The notes beneath the pieces are model-generated. The model was not told where the DNA came from. It searched no databases and saw only the letters and a program-made list of their open reading frames with translations. A stretch of 64,000 bases of DNA from Topomyia yanbarensis (taxonomy: Eukaryota; Arthropoda; Insecta; Diptera; Culicidae): NCBI RefSeq assembly GCF_030247195.1, contig NC_080672.1, positions 309,535,115-309,599,114 of the forward strand, written 5' to 3'. This document shows positions 11,078-23,786 of the stretch, piece by piece. Position numbers and translations under genes: made by a program. Numbering within the stretch: position 1 is the stretch's first letter; every line of letters starts with the position of its first letter.

Positions 11078-13950
11078 CTTTCATAGTCAGCTATTGGGGT
11101 GGTGCTAACAACGCGAACATATGTTCGTTCGTCGGTCGAATAGTATGAAACAATCATGGCGCAAATGATGACTTCTTTGACAATATATGTTGACTTTGTG
11201 TTAATTGTAATAGTCGTACATTGTACGGAATTAGACTCCATACTGTTGTGCATATTCCCTATTAGATAGTGCGAAAATCTGATTATTTCGTCCAGTACAA
11301 CAGCTGTTATTCGTGTTTATAAACTGGGAAGCTATTCCAGCAAAACATTTTGATATACACTCAATTTATTTTATTAGCAAATAATTATAAGAATATGTAA
11401 ATAGTCTTGGAGCAAGGACGAATATATGCTTTTTGAGATAAATGGTTGCCGCAGTGAAAAAATTTAGGTTCAGTAGAAGCAATGATTTCTTGCTCAAAAG
11501 TTTACGAATTGATCATACAGTTTCGGGCGAAACTACAAGACGACCTCGTACAAACTGCAAAATTGATCATTTTTTATTTTTTCTTTCGTTCAATATCGAG
11601 TTATTTTATATAAATAATTTGCTTTTTATGAGGAACAGGAGAATATAATATATCCACAACCACAGCTACACTGCTAAACGTTATCAATACACAATTACCT
11701 ATATGATGTAGCTGTATATAGGTCACCTCCGTAAGGTTTGTTTGTTTGTTTTGTCAATCGCAGTTTCGTATGTAGTTATATAAAAGACCCACGGCTCGAT
11801 GAGTGTGCTTAACGGAGCCTTAGGTCTTGTATATATTACCTGAAATAGATAACAGAAACTATATTTAAGCTGGTTCCATCGAGTTGTCCACACAATTTTT
11901 TTCGTGTATGTGAGAGTTCTTTTCCCCGACGGTGACTCGCTTTCGGCATCGCTCGACAATACCTGGTGATCGCACAGTCTGAATCCTTAATTGTCGCTTC
12001 CGTCCATACTATCATTGCTGTTGTTGTTTTGAAGAACACGGATAACTGAATTGTTTTGCTTCTTCGATTTGTGAATTACAGAGTGTTTGTTTTGGTAGTG
12101 GTGGATATATTAGATTTTCTCATATGTTTCGATACAGTTTCCTAAAAAACTGATCACACACTTATTACCGTCTCACATCCCCCAACCATCTTCTAAAGTG
12201 TCTTTGAGTCGTGAACAGAGGTTAAAAAGACTGATGGGAAAACTGTTCAATTCTACCCACCAGTAAGTCAAAATAATATTTATTTCTTTCGATTTCAACC
12301 CATTAACTTTCATGCAATTGCTTAGTAACGGCATATTTGAAGCTAATTAAAAAAAACCTCCGATCGTCGGCAAACGACGCTCAAACGAGGAACGATAACG
12401 TAGTTAGTAACAGATTGTATTTTTGTTTTTAAACATGTTATTTGTAATCGAGAATAAATTACAGTTTCCCTTGAAAAATACCATAAAAATGAACGAAACG
12501 TCGGGCAGTATAAATTCCCCGTTCTAATTAATTAAACCGCAAAATCCGAAAATCCAATAAATTTTATTTCAGTATTTGTCAAACTGTGCAGTTTGTTGAT
12601 AAAACTGGCTTGAGGCAACCTGATTTTCATAGGTGCACAACGTGTTATGAGTGTGGAAAGGGCCATGTTACAACTTCACGAAGAATGGAACTCAATATTC
12701 AAACACTGTAGCGTATAGTTAATGCTGAGGAATTGTTTCGTATATCAATGTAAATATCGAATACTCCACCATAATGTGACTCCATCATACTCCTCCATAA
12801 TATTCCATTAATATGCGGGCTGTGCTGTCCGTTCTACTCGGAGCCAGATTGTGTTGAGTAGTCATTCAATGATTGCACTGTCCTCCATAGACAGAATGCT
12901 TGATTCATGGTTAATCCTTTTATGTGCATTTTGTTAATAAACACACTTAAAAATATTTACATTTCACAAGATGCACATAAAAGGAGCGTCACAATTCACT
13001 TGAATTTACATTTGAGAACATGTAAAAATGCGTTTTGTTCACAATTCTCCATCTCTATTAAACCGAGTTTTACATCAAAAGAGACACAATATTTTATTTC
13101 ACATGTTAAAACATGTAAAATTCTGTTATTAGACAGCAAAATACGTCGCAATGTTGTTCACGTTGAATGCATTTTTAATTTTTTTTAAATGTGAACAACA
13201 ACGTTTTCGTCAAGTGCTCTCATTTTTAGCATGGGAAAGATTTGCTCACAAACACAGATAAGGCTAATAACTGATACTATCATCTTTCAATATTACTATA
13301 TTAACAGTACTCTTCGTAGAACTGAAGTTATCGATATTAATCTGATTGGATTCCGCCAGAGGGACATTTTCAGCTAAATGAAAGTTTGACATATTTTCGT
13401 TGTCTTATAATATTATTGTAAACAGATAAAACCTATGAATTTAGGTTGTCTTTGGGCCTCTTCGGTCTTTTAACAAAGATCACATGTGTGTGTAAGTATG
13501 TGTCAAATAATGTCACTGATCTCAAGTGATAAAGGGAATTTGATTAGGTGATGTATGAATGTATACAATAATTTATTTATTATCTCCGTAAGTATTTTTC
13601 CGTTCTATTGTGATGTGGATACTTTCTTAATCAATATAATTAAAAATTAGGACCCTTTGCCTATTTTCCATTATGACAATTTTACTTATTATTGCATACA
13701 CGTTCGGTTTATTGAAGAATGTGGAATATAACTAACACGAATACTACTACACAAATAGTTGTCATCTAAACGTAGGTGGATCGGTATTAGTTCAGGTTGT
13801 ATCTGTTGTGAATTTGAATACTGAATATTTTAATACGTTATTTTTTGTGCATAGTATATTAATGAGAAAGTTTATTCACGTTTTTTGTAGATCACTCACA
13901 AATATCTGACTAACGGTATTATGAAATTTTGTTTACAATTTATTGAATCT
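11078..13950. other. spacer of about 2.9 kb, nothing recognised
   Basis: A+T-rich DNA on both sides of a somewhat more mixed stretch (11700-12100). The small open frames (up to 93 codons) show no domain, signal or repeat pattern that supports a gene. No RNA gene or terminal-inverted-repeat element was found. Confidence 0.45.
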
Positions 13951-15309
13951 TTTTGCCTTTCTCAATAGAAAGGTATTGCAATTGCTCTGAAAACCGACTT
14001 TTTAACGGAGGCCCGGAGGGCCGAGTGACATACACCATTCGATTCAGTTCGTCGAGTTCGGCAAATGTCTGTGTGTGTATGTATGTATGTGTGTGTATGT
14101 GTGTGTGTATGTGACCAAAAATGTCACTCATTTTTCTCAGAGATGGCTGAACCGATTTTGACAAACTTAGTCTCAAATGAAAGGTGCAACGTTCCCATAG
14201 GCTGCTATTGAATTTCTAATGGATCCGACTTCCGGTTCTGGAATTACAGGGTGATAAGTACGAACACGCAGAAAATGTCGATTTTAATAAATTCTGCAAT
14301 GAATGTATAAAGGTGAAAATTTTTCCAAAATATGACCACAACTGCTTCGATTTGTAGTATTAGGTCACTAACATCCATTCAAAGTCTATTTGGCCACATT
14401 GGCCACCATCCTCGGTTCCGGAAGCCCCGGCGGAAGTATCTAAATTCAGAATAACAGTCACATCGGTTTCTCGGAGATGGCTAGACCGATTCGACTAAAC
14501 TTGGCCTCAAATGAAAGGTATTGCGTCCCCGTAAATGGCTATTGAATTTCATCCCGATCCGACTTCCGGTTCCGGAGTTACAGGTTGTGGCGTGCGATCA
14601 CATAGCAAATTGTGATTCAAACCGATACTCCGATGAAAGCAAAAAAGGTAAAAATTTCGCTAAAATGTCTCTCAAACAACTTAAATTTGCTGTTCTAGGT
14701 CACCGACGGCCAACCAAACTTTCGTTGACTACATTGACCACCATAGACGGTTCCGGAAGTGTCCGGGAAAAGCGGCCATCTTTCAAAATTTACGAACTCA
14801 CATCAGTTTCCCGGAAATGGTTGGGCCGATTTTCACAAACTTAGTCCCAAATGATAGCTATAATATCCCCATAGATGTCTATAAAACTAAACCGTCCGGT
14901 CACATATGAAATTCCCATATAAGCCGGAACTCAATTTTTTTCACAGGGGGGACTCCATGAAATTTCAGAAATCGAATTCGTATTTTTGATACCAAACATC
15001 TTTAAAATGCATGAAACGTCGAGATTTTATGTTATCTCGAAGAATTTTTTTTTATGGTAATCGATTTTTTAGGACTTTTCGCACCTTTTTTCAGTTCAAT
15101 ATTACCGTAGCTGTTTTTTCTTTTTCGAAATTGTAGAACTCGAATAATGATTTATTTTCCTGTATATAGTAGTCATGTGATGTATAATAATAAAATGTAA
15201 TATATGCGTTTAAAAGCTTTTAATGAATATAAACAACGCACACATTCTCGTGATTCATGATTGAGAAAGGCACAATTGCACCACTAGGTGGATTAAAATA
15301 GGTTTTTTT
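13951..15309 (+). mobile_element. dispersed repeat with three ~335-bp internal modules
   Basis: It begins TTTTGCCTTTCTCAATAG and ends with TTGAGAAAGGCACAATTGC followed by CACTAGGTGGATTAAAA, a head and tail I recognise from mosquito genomes. After a (TG/GTAT) microsatellite at 14068-14113 come three diverged tandem modules. Their homologous 'AGATGGCT(G/A)(A/G)ACCGATT..CAAACTTAGTCTCAAATGAAAGG' segments start near 14141, 14475 and 14815, a period of 334-340 bp. Each module also contains 'CCGACTTCCGGTTC(T/C)GGA' or 'GGTTCCGGAAG'. There is no intact protein. Heads of the same family without bodies occur at 35351-35415 and 50391-50460. Confidence 0.8.
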
Positions 15310-15352
15310 AAAGAAATTGTTCATTATTGATATATTATACATTTTCGATTCA

Positions 15353-15885
15353 TTTAAGACGAATTTCGCGCTAAACCGTATTCAGACGTGGCAGCACCTT
15401 CTGAGTTTTTAGTGAAACCTTCTGTACATGAAGATTTTGTCACAAAAAGCCACTTTGCATACTTTGTTTTTCCAAAAATGTTCTAGACTGTCTTCTGAAA
15501 AGGGTCAATTTTTTTTACCATTTTTTTTCTATTGTCTTAAATTGACAAATCCTACAAAAAAATAAATAAGAGTAATTTTCACAAAATTAGTTATATATTT
15601 TGAATAAAAATATATAAAAAAATCTTCATCGACTCCTACACTGCAAAAAATCGATTTTAAAAATTTAAAGTCGATTTTCGAAAAAAAACCATCTTTGATT
15701 TGGATTTTGTTCCAAGATACGTAGTTATGTTCCCCATCCACCGTAAAAAAATCAAGTTGGGCGCTTTCAAGGAAAAAATGTTATTTGAAAAAAAACTTTT
15801 CCTTGCCCAAACTGAAATTTTTTTCAGTGTATTTGTATCGAAAACGAAACCAATTAAAGTCATAATCAGCTCAGAATCCGATAAA
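15353..15885 (+). repeat. inverted repeat pair, left arm
   Basis: This arm matches 17372-17710 in reverse orientation. Shared blocks are TTAAGACGAATTTCGCGC, GGCAGCACC(T/C)TCT, TCTGTACATGAAG, TTTGTCACAAAAAGCCACTT, GCATACTTTGTTTTTCCAA, TCTAGACTGTCTTCTGAAAA, AACTTTTCCTTG and CAGTGTATTTGTA. The left arm carries about 170 extra bases (about 15530-15705) that the right arm lacks. Non-coding. Confidence 0.8.
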
Positions 15886-17371
15886 ACACAGTTTGTCGGA
15901 AGATATTGTCTAATTTAGCAACTAAGTATATTTTTATTAATCAAGAATCCCATTGAAAAGAGTTTATGTCATTAAACAAATATTTCATGTACATCTTTAT
16001 TTTCTTATTTAGTTCTGAGGAAGGATCACATGACAAACCCGTTAACGTACAAATGCTTGAGTCCTTTGCGACCATCCACGGCACCTACACTCGCGATCGC
16101 TCAAACATGATAACATCCCGGTGATCAGGTGAACGTCTCAGCGCTTATAAATTTTCAAATGCGATCTCAAGCGTGACCCGCGCTCGCACGATCATGAATT
16201 GGTTACTTCTGGAAGTTTTTATCCTTGGTATCAGCAGACTAGGACTAAAAAAACTCTCATATCCACTGAACAACACGATGGCGACATGAGCGGGAACTTC
16301 GGTGATATGGAAGATCTTACTTTCCTTTTGCATCTAAACCGTTAATCGAAAATTAAGTATCAGATTCACGGTTCGCGCGCGATCATCCAGGAACACTAGC
16401 AAATATGTGAAAGGCACACGGTTATAATATCGAATTAATACATGGGAAATGAGATACACGTTAGCACATACAAACGCACACGCGATTAAACACCCTAGCG
16501 TACAAATGCTCGAGCCATTCGCGGTGATACACGTGATCGCAAAATCTCTACGCCCGCACGTATTTGAACCGAACTATGAATATCACATTCACAATCACTG
16601 GCTGCTGCAATTAGCCTTAAGCAGTGTTTTAGTGGGCAACGTTGCCTGTCTCGTCTGCAATTGTAGTATGTGATTCTGACGAAGATCCCTTCCGAGAACT
16701 TAGCTCTACAACTCCAGTAGAACAACTCTCGAAAAAAAAGGTTTTTGAACATTTCAGTTCCACAAAATTGTTACCATCATACAAATACACAATTTTTTTT
16801 ATCGAACAGTTCTTGAGTTATTCTCATTTTTTGTTTTTAAAAAGGCCTACCTTATATTCCCCCTAGGTTGAGGGGGTTTGACGGTATTGCAAACATCATC
16901 ATGTATATTGCGTGCATCAGTGTTAAAGAACCTCTGACAGACAATTGTTTTAAGATGGTTATTGCATTACACCTCGATAGTAATACAACGAGGAGACCGA
17001 GAGAGTCTATGGGCTTTTTTGGTATGGAGTTTTTTCTTACTCCGCACCTCTCAAACAGACTACCACTAGTCTGTGCGCGCAGGCGTGGCCAACTCGCGGT
17101 CGATGTGAATTGATTTTTGCTGTGGGCCGTGTTTGCAAACATTGTTTCATAGCTTAATGGCGGGGTTGTTGGACACGGCTCGCAGTGGAGGTCATTGTGT
17201 GTCGATTTATCGGTCGACTTCGTCATCGTGCTAATTATTTAATTGTGAAGGTAGAAGCAGTGTTAATTAATTATTGTGCTCATTTGAAAGTTTACATCTC
17301 AGTTTCTTATGAATATATACCAAATTCGTTACTGATACTTTTTGCATGTATCGGGCCACTAGCAGCTGGGA
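15886..17371. other. spacer between inverted arms, weak internal repeats
   Basis: Holds two related segments, 16036-16110 and 16492-16565, both containing 'CGTACAAATGCT(T/C)GAG(T/C)C' followed by GCG/CACG-rich sequence with GATCGC. They are about 455 bp apart in direct orientation. GC-rich 'CGCGATC' and 'CACACGCG' motifs are scattered through 16080-16560. No gene is recognised. The 124-codon minus frame at 16852-17226 has no identifiable domain. Confidence 0.4.
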
Positions 17372-17710
17372 AATTGGATTCTGAGATGAGTATGACTTTC
17401 ATTGGTTTAGTTACAAATACACTAAAAAAAAATTCAGTTGGCCAAGGAAAAGTTTTTTTCAAACCACTTTTTTCCTTGCAAGTGCCCAACTTATATTTTT
17501 GACGGTAGTTAGGGAACATATTTACCTAGTCATTTAAAAAAAAAATGGTGAAAAAAGTTTGTCCTTTTTCAAAAGACAGTCTAGATCTTGGAAAAACAAA
17601 GTATGCGAAGTGGCTTTTTGTGACAAAGCCTTCATGTACAGAAAGTTTCATTAAAATTTGAGAGGGTGCTGCCAACATTTGTTCGAGTTGGCGCGAAATT
17701 CGTCTTAAGT
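17372..17710 (-). repeat. inverted repeat pair, right arm
   Basis: Reverse-orientation copy of 15353-15885, lacking the 170-bp internal segment of the left arm. A transcript crossing both arms could form a long imperfect hairpin with a loop of about 1.5 kb. The open frame at its edge (17185-17502) is incidental. Confidence 0.8.
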
Positions 17711-20375
17711 ATTTGACTATCTGGCTATTTTCCAGATATCGGTTGACGCATCAAAAAGTTGACATAAATATCGTTTTCAAATTCTAAGGCAATTTCCAGA
17801 TTAGTCTGGAAATTTGGAAAATGAGCTAGCGGAAGGTCTTATTCGCACGAAAGCGAAACTAGGCTCATTCAATCGCAAATCAAACAGTGATAAGAGAGAA
17901 AAATATGCTTGAATTTGTGGTATTACGTTCGAAAAATCAAAATCCCTAGGTGCGAAGCCTGTCATCCCCAACAACATCGCCATTCTTCAAAATCATAAAA
18001 AAATACTTTTACCATTCTTTGACATATAATAATGTGCAAAATATTTTGGCCAGGAATTTGGGCTACTTACGCCACCATGTGTCGGCAGCGCCTTCTGAAT
18101 GCGACTGGCGGACTCATCGCTTTGGTTGATCGATACCACAGGAATACTTCACCAAATTGTCATCAATTCATTGATTAAAAGCAGCAAGTTAGTAAGATCG
18201 TTCTATGATATTTTTCGATGCCAAATAAATAATTTACTTAAATGTTTTACTTGAACTAAATGCATGCCAGAATCAAGAATGTTATTTTTTATTCGGAAAA
18301 TGTGAATATATTGCACGTACCCAATTGTTACGTGAATATATTCGTTTATACATGAAGGCACGTACATTCGTGTAAGACCAGACATTCTTGAAATGGGTCG
18401 TTGGACTTATAATAGAGCTATCACCTTTCATCGCCAGGGCTAAAAATGTTTCCATCATTAGATAAAACAAATATGTCAATGAAAAGCTGCAAACAATTTT
18501 TTTTCCATAAAAGCACTGCCGATCAGTGGGATGTGGATTGCATGCACACACACGATGGTGATCTGACAGGTATTAGTTTAGATGAAAATACATCCGCTAC
18601 TGAAACACAATCGACCCGATCTGTAAACTTTGATTGAATAAATTTCGGTTGTTTGGCGTCACACTAACATGAAAAAAATGTAAGCATATTTAGTCATCTT
18701 TCAGACGGCTTCCCAGCAACTTTTTTGCATGATCACAATCGTGATTATGAAATAGATTCAGTGACGACGATATCGTACCCAATTTTCCTGCACGCGCCGT
18801 TACAAAGTTTCCATTCTTAAATACTATTCTACCAGAGTGTGCGGAGTCTTCAAACAACACTTATTTTTTGAAATTTCTCTGATCGCTATAAACCGCTATC
18901 GGAAGTTGATAACTCCCCAGTTAACACACCACGACAACCAGATTCAAAATGCTCCATTCTTCATCCGCCTACACAAAATTTTCAACCAGGTATTGCACGT
19001 CTATTTTATCACGTCGATTACGATTTTTCCCGGTAAGATGCTTTCGCGACCTGTGGTGATAGAAAAAACAACCTTCGATAGTGACAAACAGTCCGCCGGG
19101 AAAGGAGAGAGGGAGGGAAATTGCTCATCCGAATGTCGTTAGAATTGTGCCTAGATGATGGGTAGTGTGTGGAGGGAAGAAGAGATGCAATACCTGCGGG
19201 TGAGAATAGGAATGTCAACGTCTTGTTCGAATTCGAAAATTATTTTTACTCAGTGTTGGAGTCGGTCGGAAGCGGACGAAGGATAAAAATGCGACGTTCT
19301 ACTTGTTCCGCCCTCATTCCAACTCCAACGCAGGTTGATTCAATTTTGCTGCATCACGAGAAAGATCGATTCAGGAATTGGAAACGGGTAGTCCGGGAGG
19401 TTAGTCTCCTCGCAAACAAGCAAGAAAAAAAATCAGATATATTTTCTCACTAACCAAACGTTTCTCGTCGAGCTTTTCTGGGATTTTTTTTCGTGCTGCT
19501 TTCTGACCTGAAATTGATTTATTCATTTTTCCTTATGGCATGAAATAGAATTTCGCTCCGAGTTTTCCTTCCAATCGCTGAGTACATCACCCTCGTCTGT
19601 TCAGCAGCGCTGCACGTGTCTTCCGATACTGGTTCGATGCCAAACTATATCAATAGTAGCGCACCGGCAGAATGTTATGCTTGGGACTTGGAAACGGTGA
19701 ATCGGAACCGAAAGTTAGGTCCAATATTTACAATTCAATATACGTGCTCGGTACGGAAGCAAGCAGCGAGTAAAAATGAAACAGTGACAAGAGCAAAATG
19801 CAAAACTCTAGTGGCTATTGTGACGTTGTCAGGCAATACACACCACCGAACAGCAACCACGATTCCAAGAACAGCGATGATAGATCGGAATGATTGAAAT
19901 AGCATGCAAAGTTGTGCCATGTTCATACCCACTACTGGGATGATTTCTAGCACACTGAAGAGACGGGAGCTCTTTTGTCAGGTGCTGTATCCAAGTTTCG
20001 GATTTCGGCTTGAGGGGACAAAGTGAAACATGAAGACTTTGGTGGTCGTCTATGTTGCTGATTTGAGGTGGGTTTCCCCTTAGCATACACAGTGGAACTT
20101 ACGTGCCGGTGGAGTTCTGTGTCGAACAGGGACAGTTTGAAATGATATAATCATACGGGTGAGAATTCATATAGTGAAGTATAAGGAAATTAAAATTTGG
20201 AAAATTTTAGCTTGCTTAGGAACACAATAGTTTTTGGTAAACACATTGGATGTTCCTAGCTTAGGTAAGGCAATAAGAAACTCATGTTAAAAAATTCTTA
20301 TATTGATGAAGATTTTTAAAAGCAACGTGTTGGAAAAGGTAGTTATCGGGAACGGATGTTATATTTGCGACAGTA
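17711..20375. other. spacer of about 2.7 kb, nothing recognised
   Basis: The stretch 18780-20100 is less A+T-rich than its surroundings and contains several open frames up to 101 codons. None shows a recognisable domain, and frames on opposite strands overlap freely. A host regulatory region or untranslated exon cannot be excluded. Nothing in the sequence proves one. Confidence 0.4.
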
Positions 20376-20837
20376 CCCGAGCAGAAGAAAATAACTGCGG
20401 AATACTAAATTTAGGTATCAATACCAACGACTGTTTACCACAATATGGTATTAATGAGCTCTACATAAAAGGTAAAATACCAAAAAAAAAAAAATAACAC
20501 AGACATGTTCTACAAATAACTATTTGATAATGAAACGAGTTATTATAATACCTGAATAATAATGAAACATTTTTCAAACTTCCAATAATAAAATTCACTC
20601 TATGGAGATATTCAATAAGGTATTGGTTTGGTATTTGTAAAAATAACTGAAATACATAAATAATACTTAAATAAAGTATTATACCTCATTGAGGTATTAA
20701 ACAGGTATTGAAAAATGTTTCTTCAATACCTGCTTAATACCTCAATGAGGTATAATAATCAATTAATACTAAGTTTTGGTATGAATATCAAAAATAGTAC
20801 GCTCGGGTTATTGCCCAGTTATTTTCTCCTGGTCGGG
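20376..20837. mobile_element. 462-bp MITE with CCCGAGC/CCCGACC ends and central hairpin
   Basis: The left end is CCCGAGCAGAAGAAAATAAC and the right end, reversed, is CCCGACCAGGAGAAAATAAC. Both are flanked by TA (20374-20375 and 20838-20839). The terminus resembles CCCGATCAGAAAGAAATAAC of the large elements at 36384 and 42973, suggesting one family. Internally, 20676-20756 is an inverted repeat of two ~37-base arms built on ATACCTCATTGAGGTAT and CAGGTATTGAA, with a loop of only a few bases. Non-coding. Confidence 0.82.
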
Positions 20838-20839
20838 TA

Positions 20840-22759
20840 CTTAGTATGTTTCAGTAACATGTACCAGTTCATGGAAAGATCTCTTCGGTTCCACTGCTTT
20901 TCTATATGGAAAATAAAAACATAACCACTACACTGGCGGGGAAGCAGTCAATTTTTGTATTCGTTGAAGAAAAAAATACTCAATTTTCATTCTTTATTTC
21001 CTGAGCTGTTCTTTGAGGAAAATATTTTTTTATTTCAACAATGTGTGCATGTAAGATCGGATTCAAACAAATGTGATTTCCATATTCTTAAAAAAAAAAT
21101 TACCATCGATTTAGAATCAAAAGAGTGTCGGTCTATTTTAGTCACATTCCGACTGTCATGCTACCTGTTCGTCATCTCCAGTCAGAGCATTTGCTCAAAC
21201 TGTAAGACGAAATGTTTGAGTCCCTTTTACACGGGAGTTCACATTTTCGCCCCAGTTTTGTTATTTTACTTATTTCTAGAAGTAGAAGTAAAAATATTGA
21301 AAGTAATTCACGAAAATTAAGTTACCATATGACTAGCATTTCAGCTGCTATTTTTATTTGATTATGATCCACTTTAAGTTTATGCAGCAACATAAAATTT
21401 TCACGATCATGTATGATGCAACACAATTAAAAAAGTGCATGCTTTAACGCTTTTACCACCTAACGCCAACACTGCTAAAATGGGTTTTAAAAATTACATG
21501 AACTGATATATTTTGTCTAACTTCGATCATCCCTTATGTCCATTATACCTGTTATAGAAACATTCTAACATTTCGCCTGTTGGTAGCTTCTAGTCAGTGC
21601 ATCACTGACAGTATGCAAGCACACAATAAACAAACCAGCTGTGCTATTCAAACCTGAAATGCCCGCCTTGTTTCAACAAAAAGTTCTTCCTCAGTTCTGT
21701 CTCGAGTGACCCTCCAACGCTTCTGAGTAAATATGCCGAACTGCAGAATGAGGAAATTCTTTTAAACCGCCTTAATATTACTGCCAGTTATGCTGCTGCG
21801 GAATTTATAAAAAAATGTCACATTTTTTCCGGAAGTCAATATTTGAAAAATGTTCATATCGTGTTGTTCTGCTCATGGAACGGAATATCACCAGATAGTT
21901 GAGCTTGTTATTCTCGTCGTCAAATTTCGGAACGATGAATCTAAAGCTACATTGTATGGGGAAAATGTTGAGAATAGGTTAAAATAACGTCCCCCCATGC
22001 TGCCACCGACACTGCGGCGATGTTTATGAGAGAAAAACGATCCTACTTCACCTTTTCTGCGGACCATCAAGCAAACCTGCCACTGGCCCTTTCCCGCACT
22101 TGTAGTTGTCTGTGCTTCCGAGCCTCTTGAACTGATTGCAATGTTCCACCGGAATAACAAGTGGTCTTCTGGATGATTGCACAGAATTGTTGGAATAATT
22201 TTCTAATTGAATTAAATTACGCGGCTTTTGCGAGCTATACGTCGTCGACAGCGGCGCATCGGACAGGACAGCAGTCTTCAATCGGACTGCTGCGAGCGGG
22301 ATGAAGGTATAGGTCAGAGCATTATCACGAATTAAGCACATTGCTGTTGATTGCCGATGAAGCTGTGCGTTGAATACAGCCGCGGGAACTTGGCTATATC
22401 AGCTCATGCATATTCATCGCTTTTATTGTGGTGCAGTGAATGTCTGTCTCGACTTAATTAAGGAGGATGGGGTATTTTCGGTGAAAAAAATTATAGTCTT
22501 CAAAAAAATTTTTTTTTTGCTCTGCAGAGAGTGTCATTCTGTTCTGTCATTCTTCTTGTCTATTCAGTCAATTTCCATGCAATAATGTAACATTTGAGCA
22601 AGATTTTCCTAAATTTTGCAAAATTTTGAAAAAATGCGGTGTACACCATAACTCAACCCCTGGACCAATCGTCAGCTGAGGAATTCCACGAAGATCCGTC
22701 CGAAAATCTTTAAAATCGTGACCGATCATCTTAGATTCCGATAAAACTTTACACCGGCA
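20840..22759. other. spacer of about 1.9 kb, nothing recognised
   Basis: No gene supported. 21880-22400 is relatively G+C-rich and has open frames on both strands (up to 97 codons), without recognisable domains. Confidence 0.4.
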
Positions 22760-23010
22760 TGGAAGAATAAATATTTTCCACAGTCAAAAGGATTTTTTTG
22801 GTTCAAGATCAATTTTTTAAAAGGGCGTGAAAATTTCTACATGCAGCGATTTCGAAAAAAAGTTTGATTATCGTATTTTATACAACAAAACTATCTGAGA
22901 ACGAGTTACAGGGAATGAATACTTCTGCACGAAAATTATATGCACCAAAAAAAATGTTGCGTCATTTTTTTACATGAACAAAAATTTATATTAAAAATTT
23001 AAATTGCAAA
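22760..23010 (+). repeat. inverted repeat flanking copy B, left arm
   Basis: Matches 29925-30190 in reverse orientation. The best block is 'CTATCTGAGAACGAGTT(A/G)CAG' followed by GGAATGAATACTTCTGC. Flanking matches include 'GGT(T/A)CAAGA(T/G)CAATTTT', 'GGCGT..A..ATTTCT' and AAAAATTTAAA. This is an older non-coding foldback pair. Copy B later inserted beside its right arm. Confidence 0.75.
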
Positions 23011-23719
23011 TCTTTGTTTGTTGTTTTTATTTTTGTTTATCATTTGTCAACTAAAATATAAAGAGAAAAACAACATTTTCTGTGCGATTGCGTGATGGAG
23101 TTTTTTTTAATGATAAATTTCATGCTAATTTTCATACGGAACAGTATTTTTATTACAGAATATGATTCTAATTATCATTTTAAATCAAAATGCATTTAAC
23201 AAAAATCTTCCAAAATGCGATAGCTGCCTGAATATTTGGAATTTTGCTACAGCAAAAACAATTAATTCGAGTAATTTTAAAAATTACTCGTGTTTCCCCA
23301 TCATAAAATATCAACAATCTAATGTTTATAGTTTCAGGCGTGTCTCCATCAACAAAAATAGGTTTTTCGAAACGCCCATAAAATTTCCTGTTGCTTCCCC
23401 TTTGACATCAAGGCGATATTGTAAACCTTTTAAAAGCTACACTAAAACAATCAAGAACATTAGAATGTGGACATGTTATGATGGGGTAACACGAATAACT
23501 TTTAACAAGGGCATAGTCACGCGAACTTATTGTTGTTTTGTTGATTTTTGTTAACTGAATTTTGATTTAAAATGATACTTAGAGTAACATTCGGTAATAA
23601 AATGACAGTTTTGTATGTAAATTAGTATGGAATTTAGAAACATCGTTAAAGTTATCGTTAGAAAACTTTTTATCGGTAAGTTCTCCATCATGGTTTTTTC
23701 TCTTTAGGTTTTTGTTGGG
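23011..23719. other. spacer between foldback arm and copy B
   Basis: A+T-rich. A 130-codon open frame (23162-23554) has no recognisable domain. No promoter or element ends seen. Confidence 0.4.
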
Positions 23720-23751
23720 AAAATATAGAAAAAAAAAAAAAAAAAAAAAAA

Positions 23752-23786
23752 TCAGTCTCTACGCATCGCTCGATCGAGATAGAAGT
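23752..23786 (+). promoter_or_regulatory. internal promoter of copy B (initiator plus downstream element)
   Basis: TCAGTC at 23752-23757 matches the insect initiator exactly. With its A at 23754 as +1, AGAAGT occupies +28 to +33, the downstream promoter element position. Copy A keeps the same hexamer and spacing. This arrangement lets a LINE carry its own TATA-less promoter within the transcribed RNA. Confidence 0.6.

Noticed and set aside
16852..17226. 124-codon minus-strand frame as a gene
   Set aside because: No recognisable domain, overlaps a plus-strand frame of similar quality and lies between inverted repeat arms.
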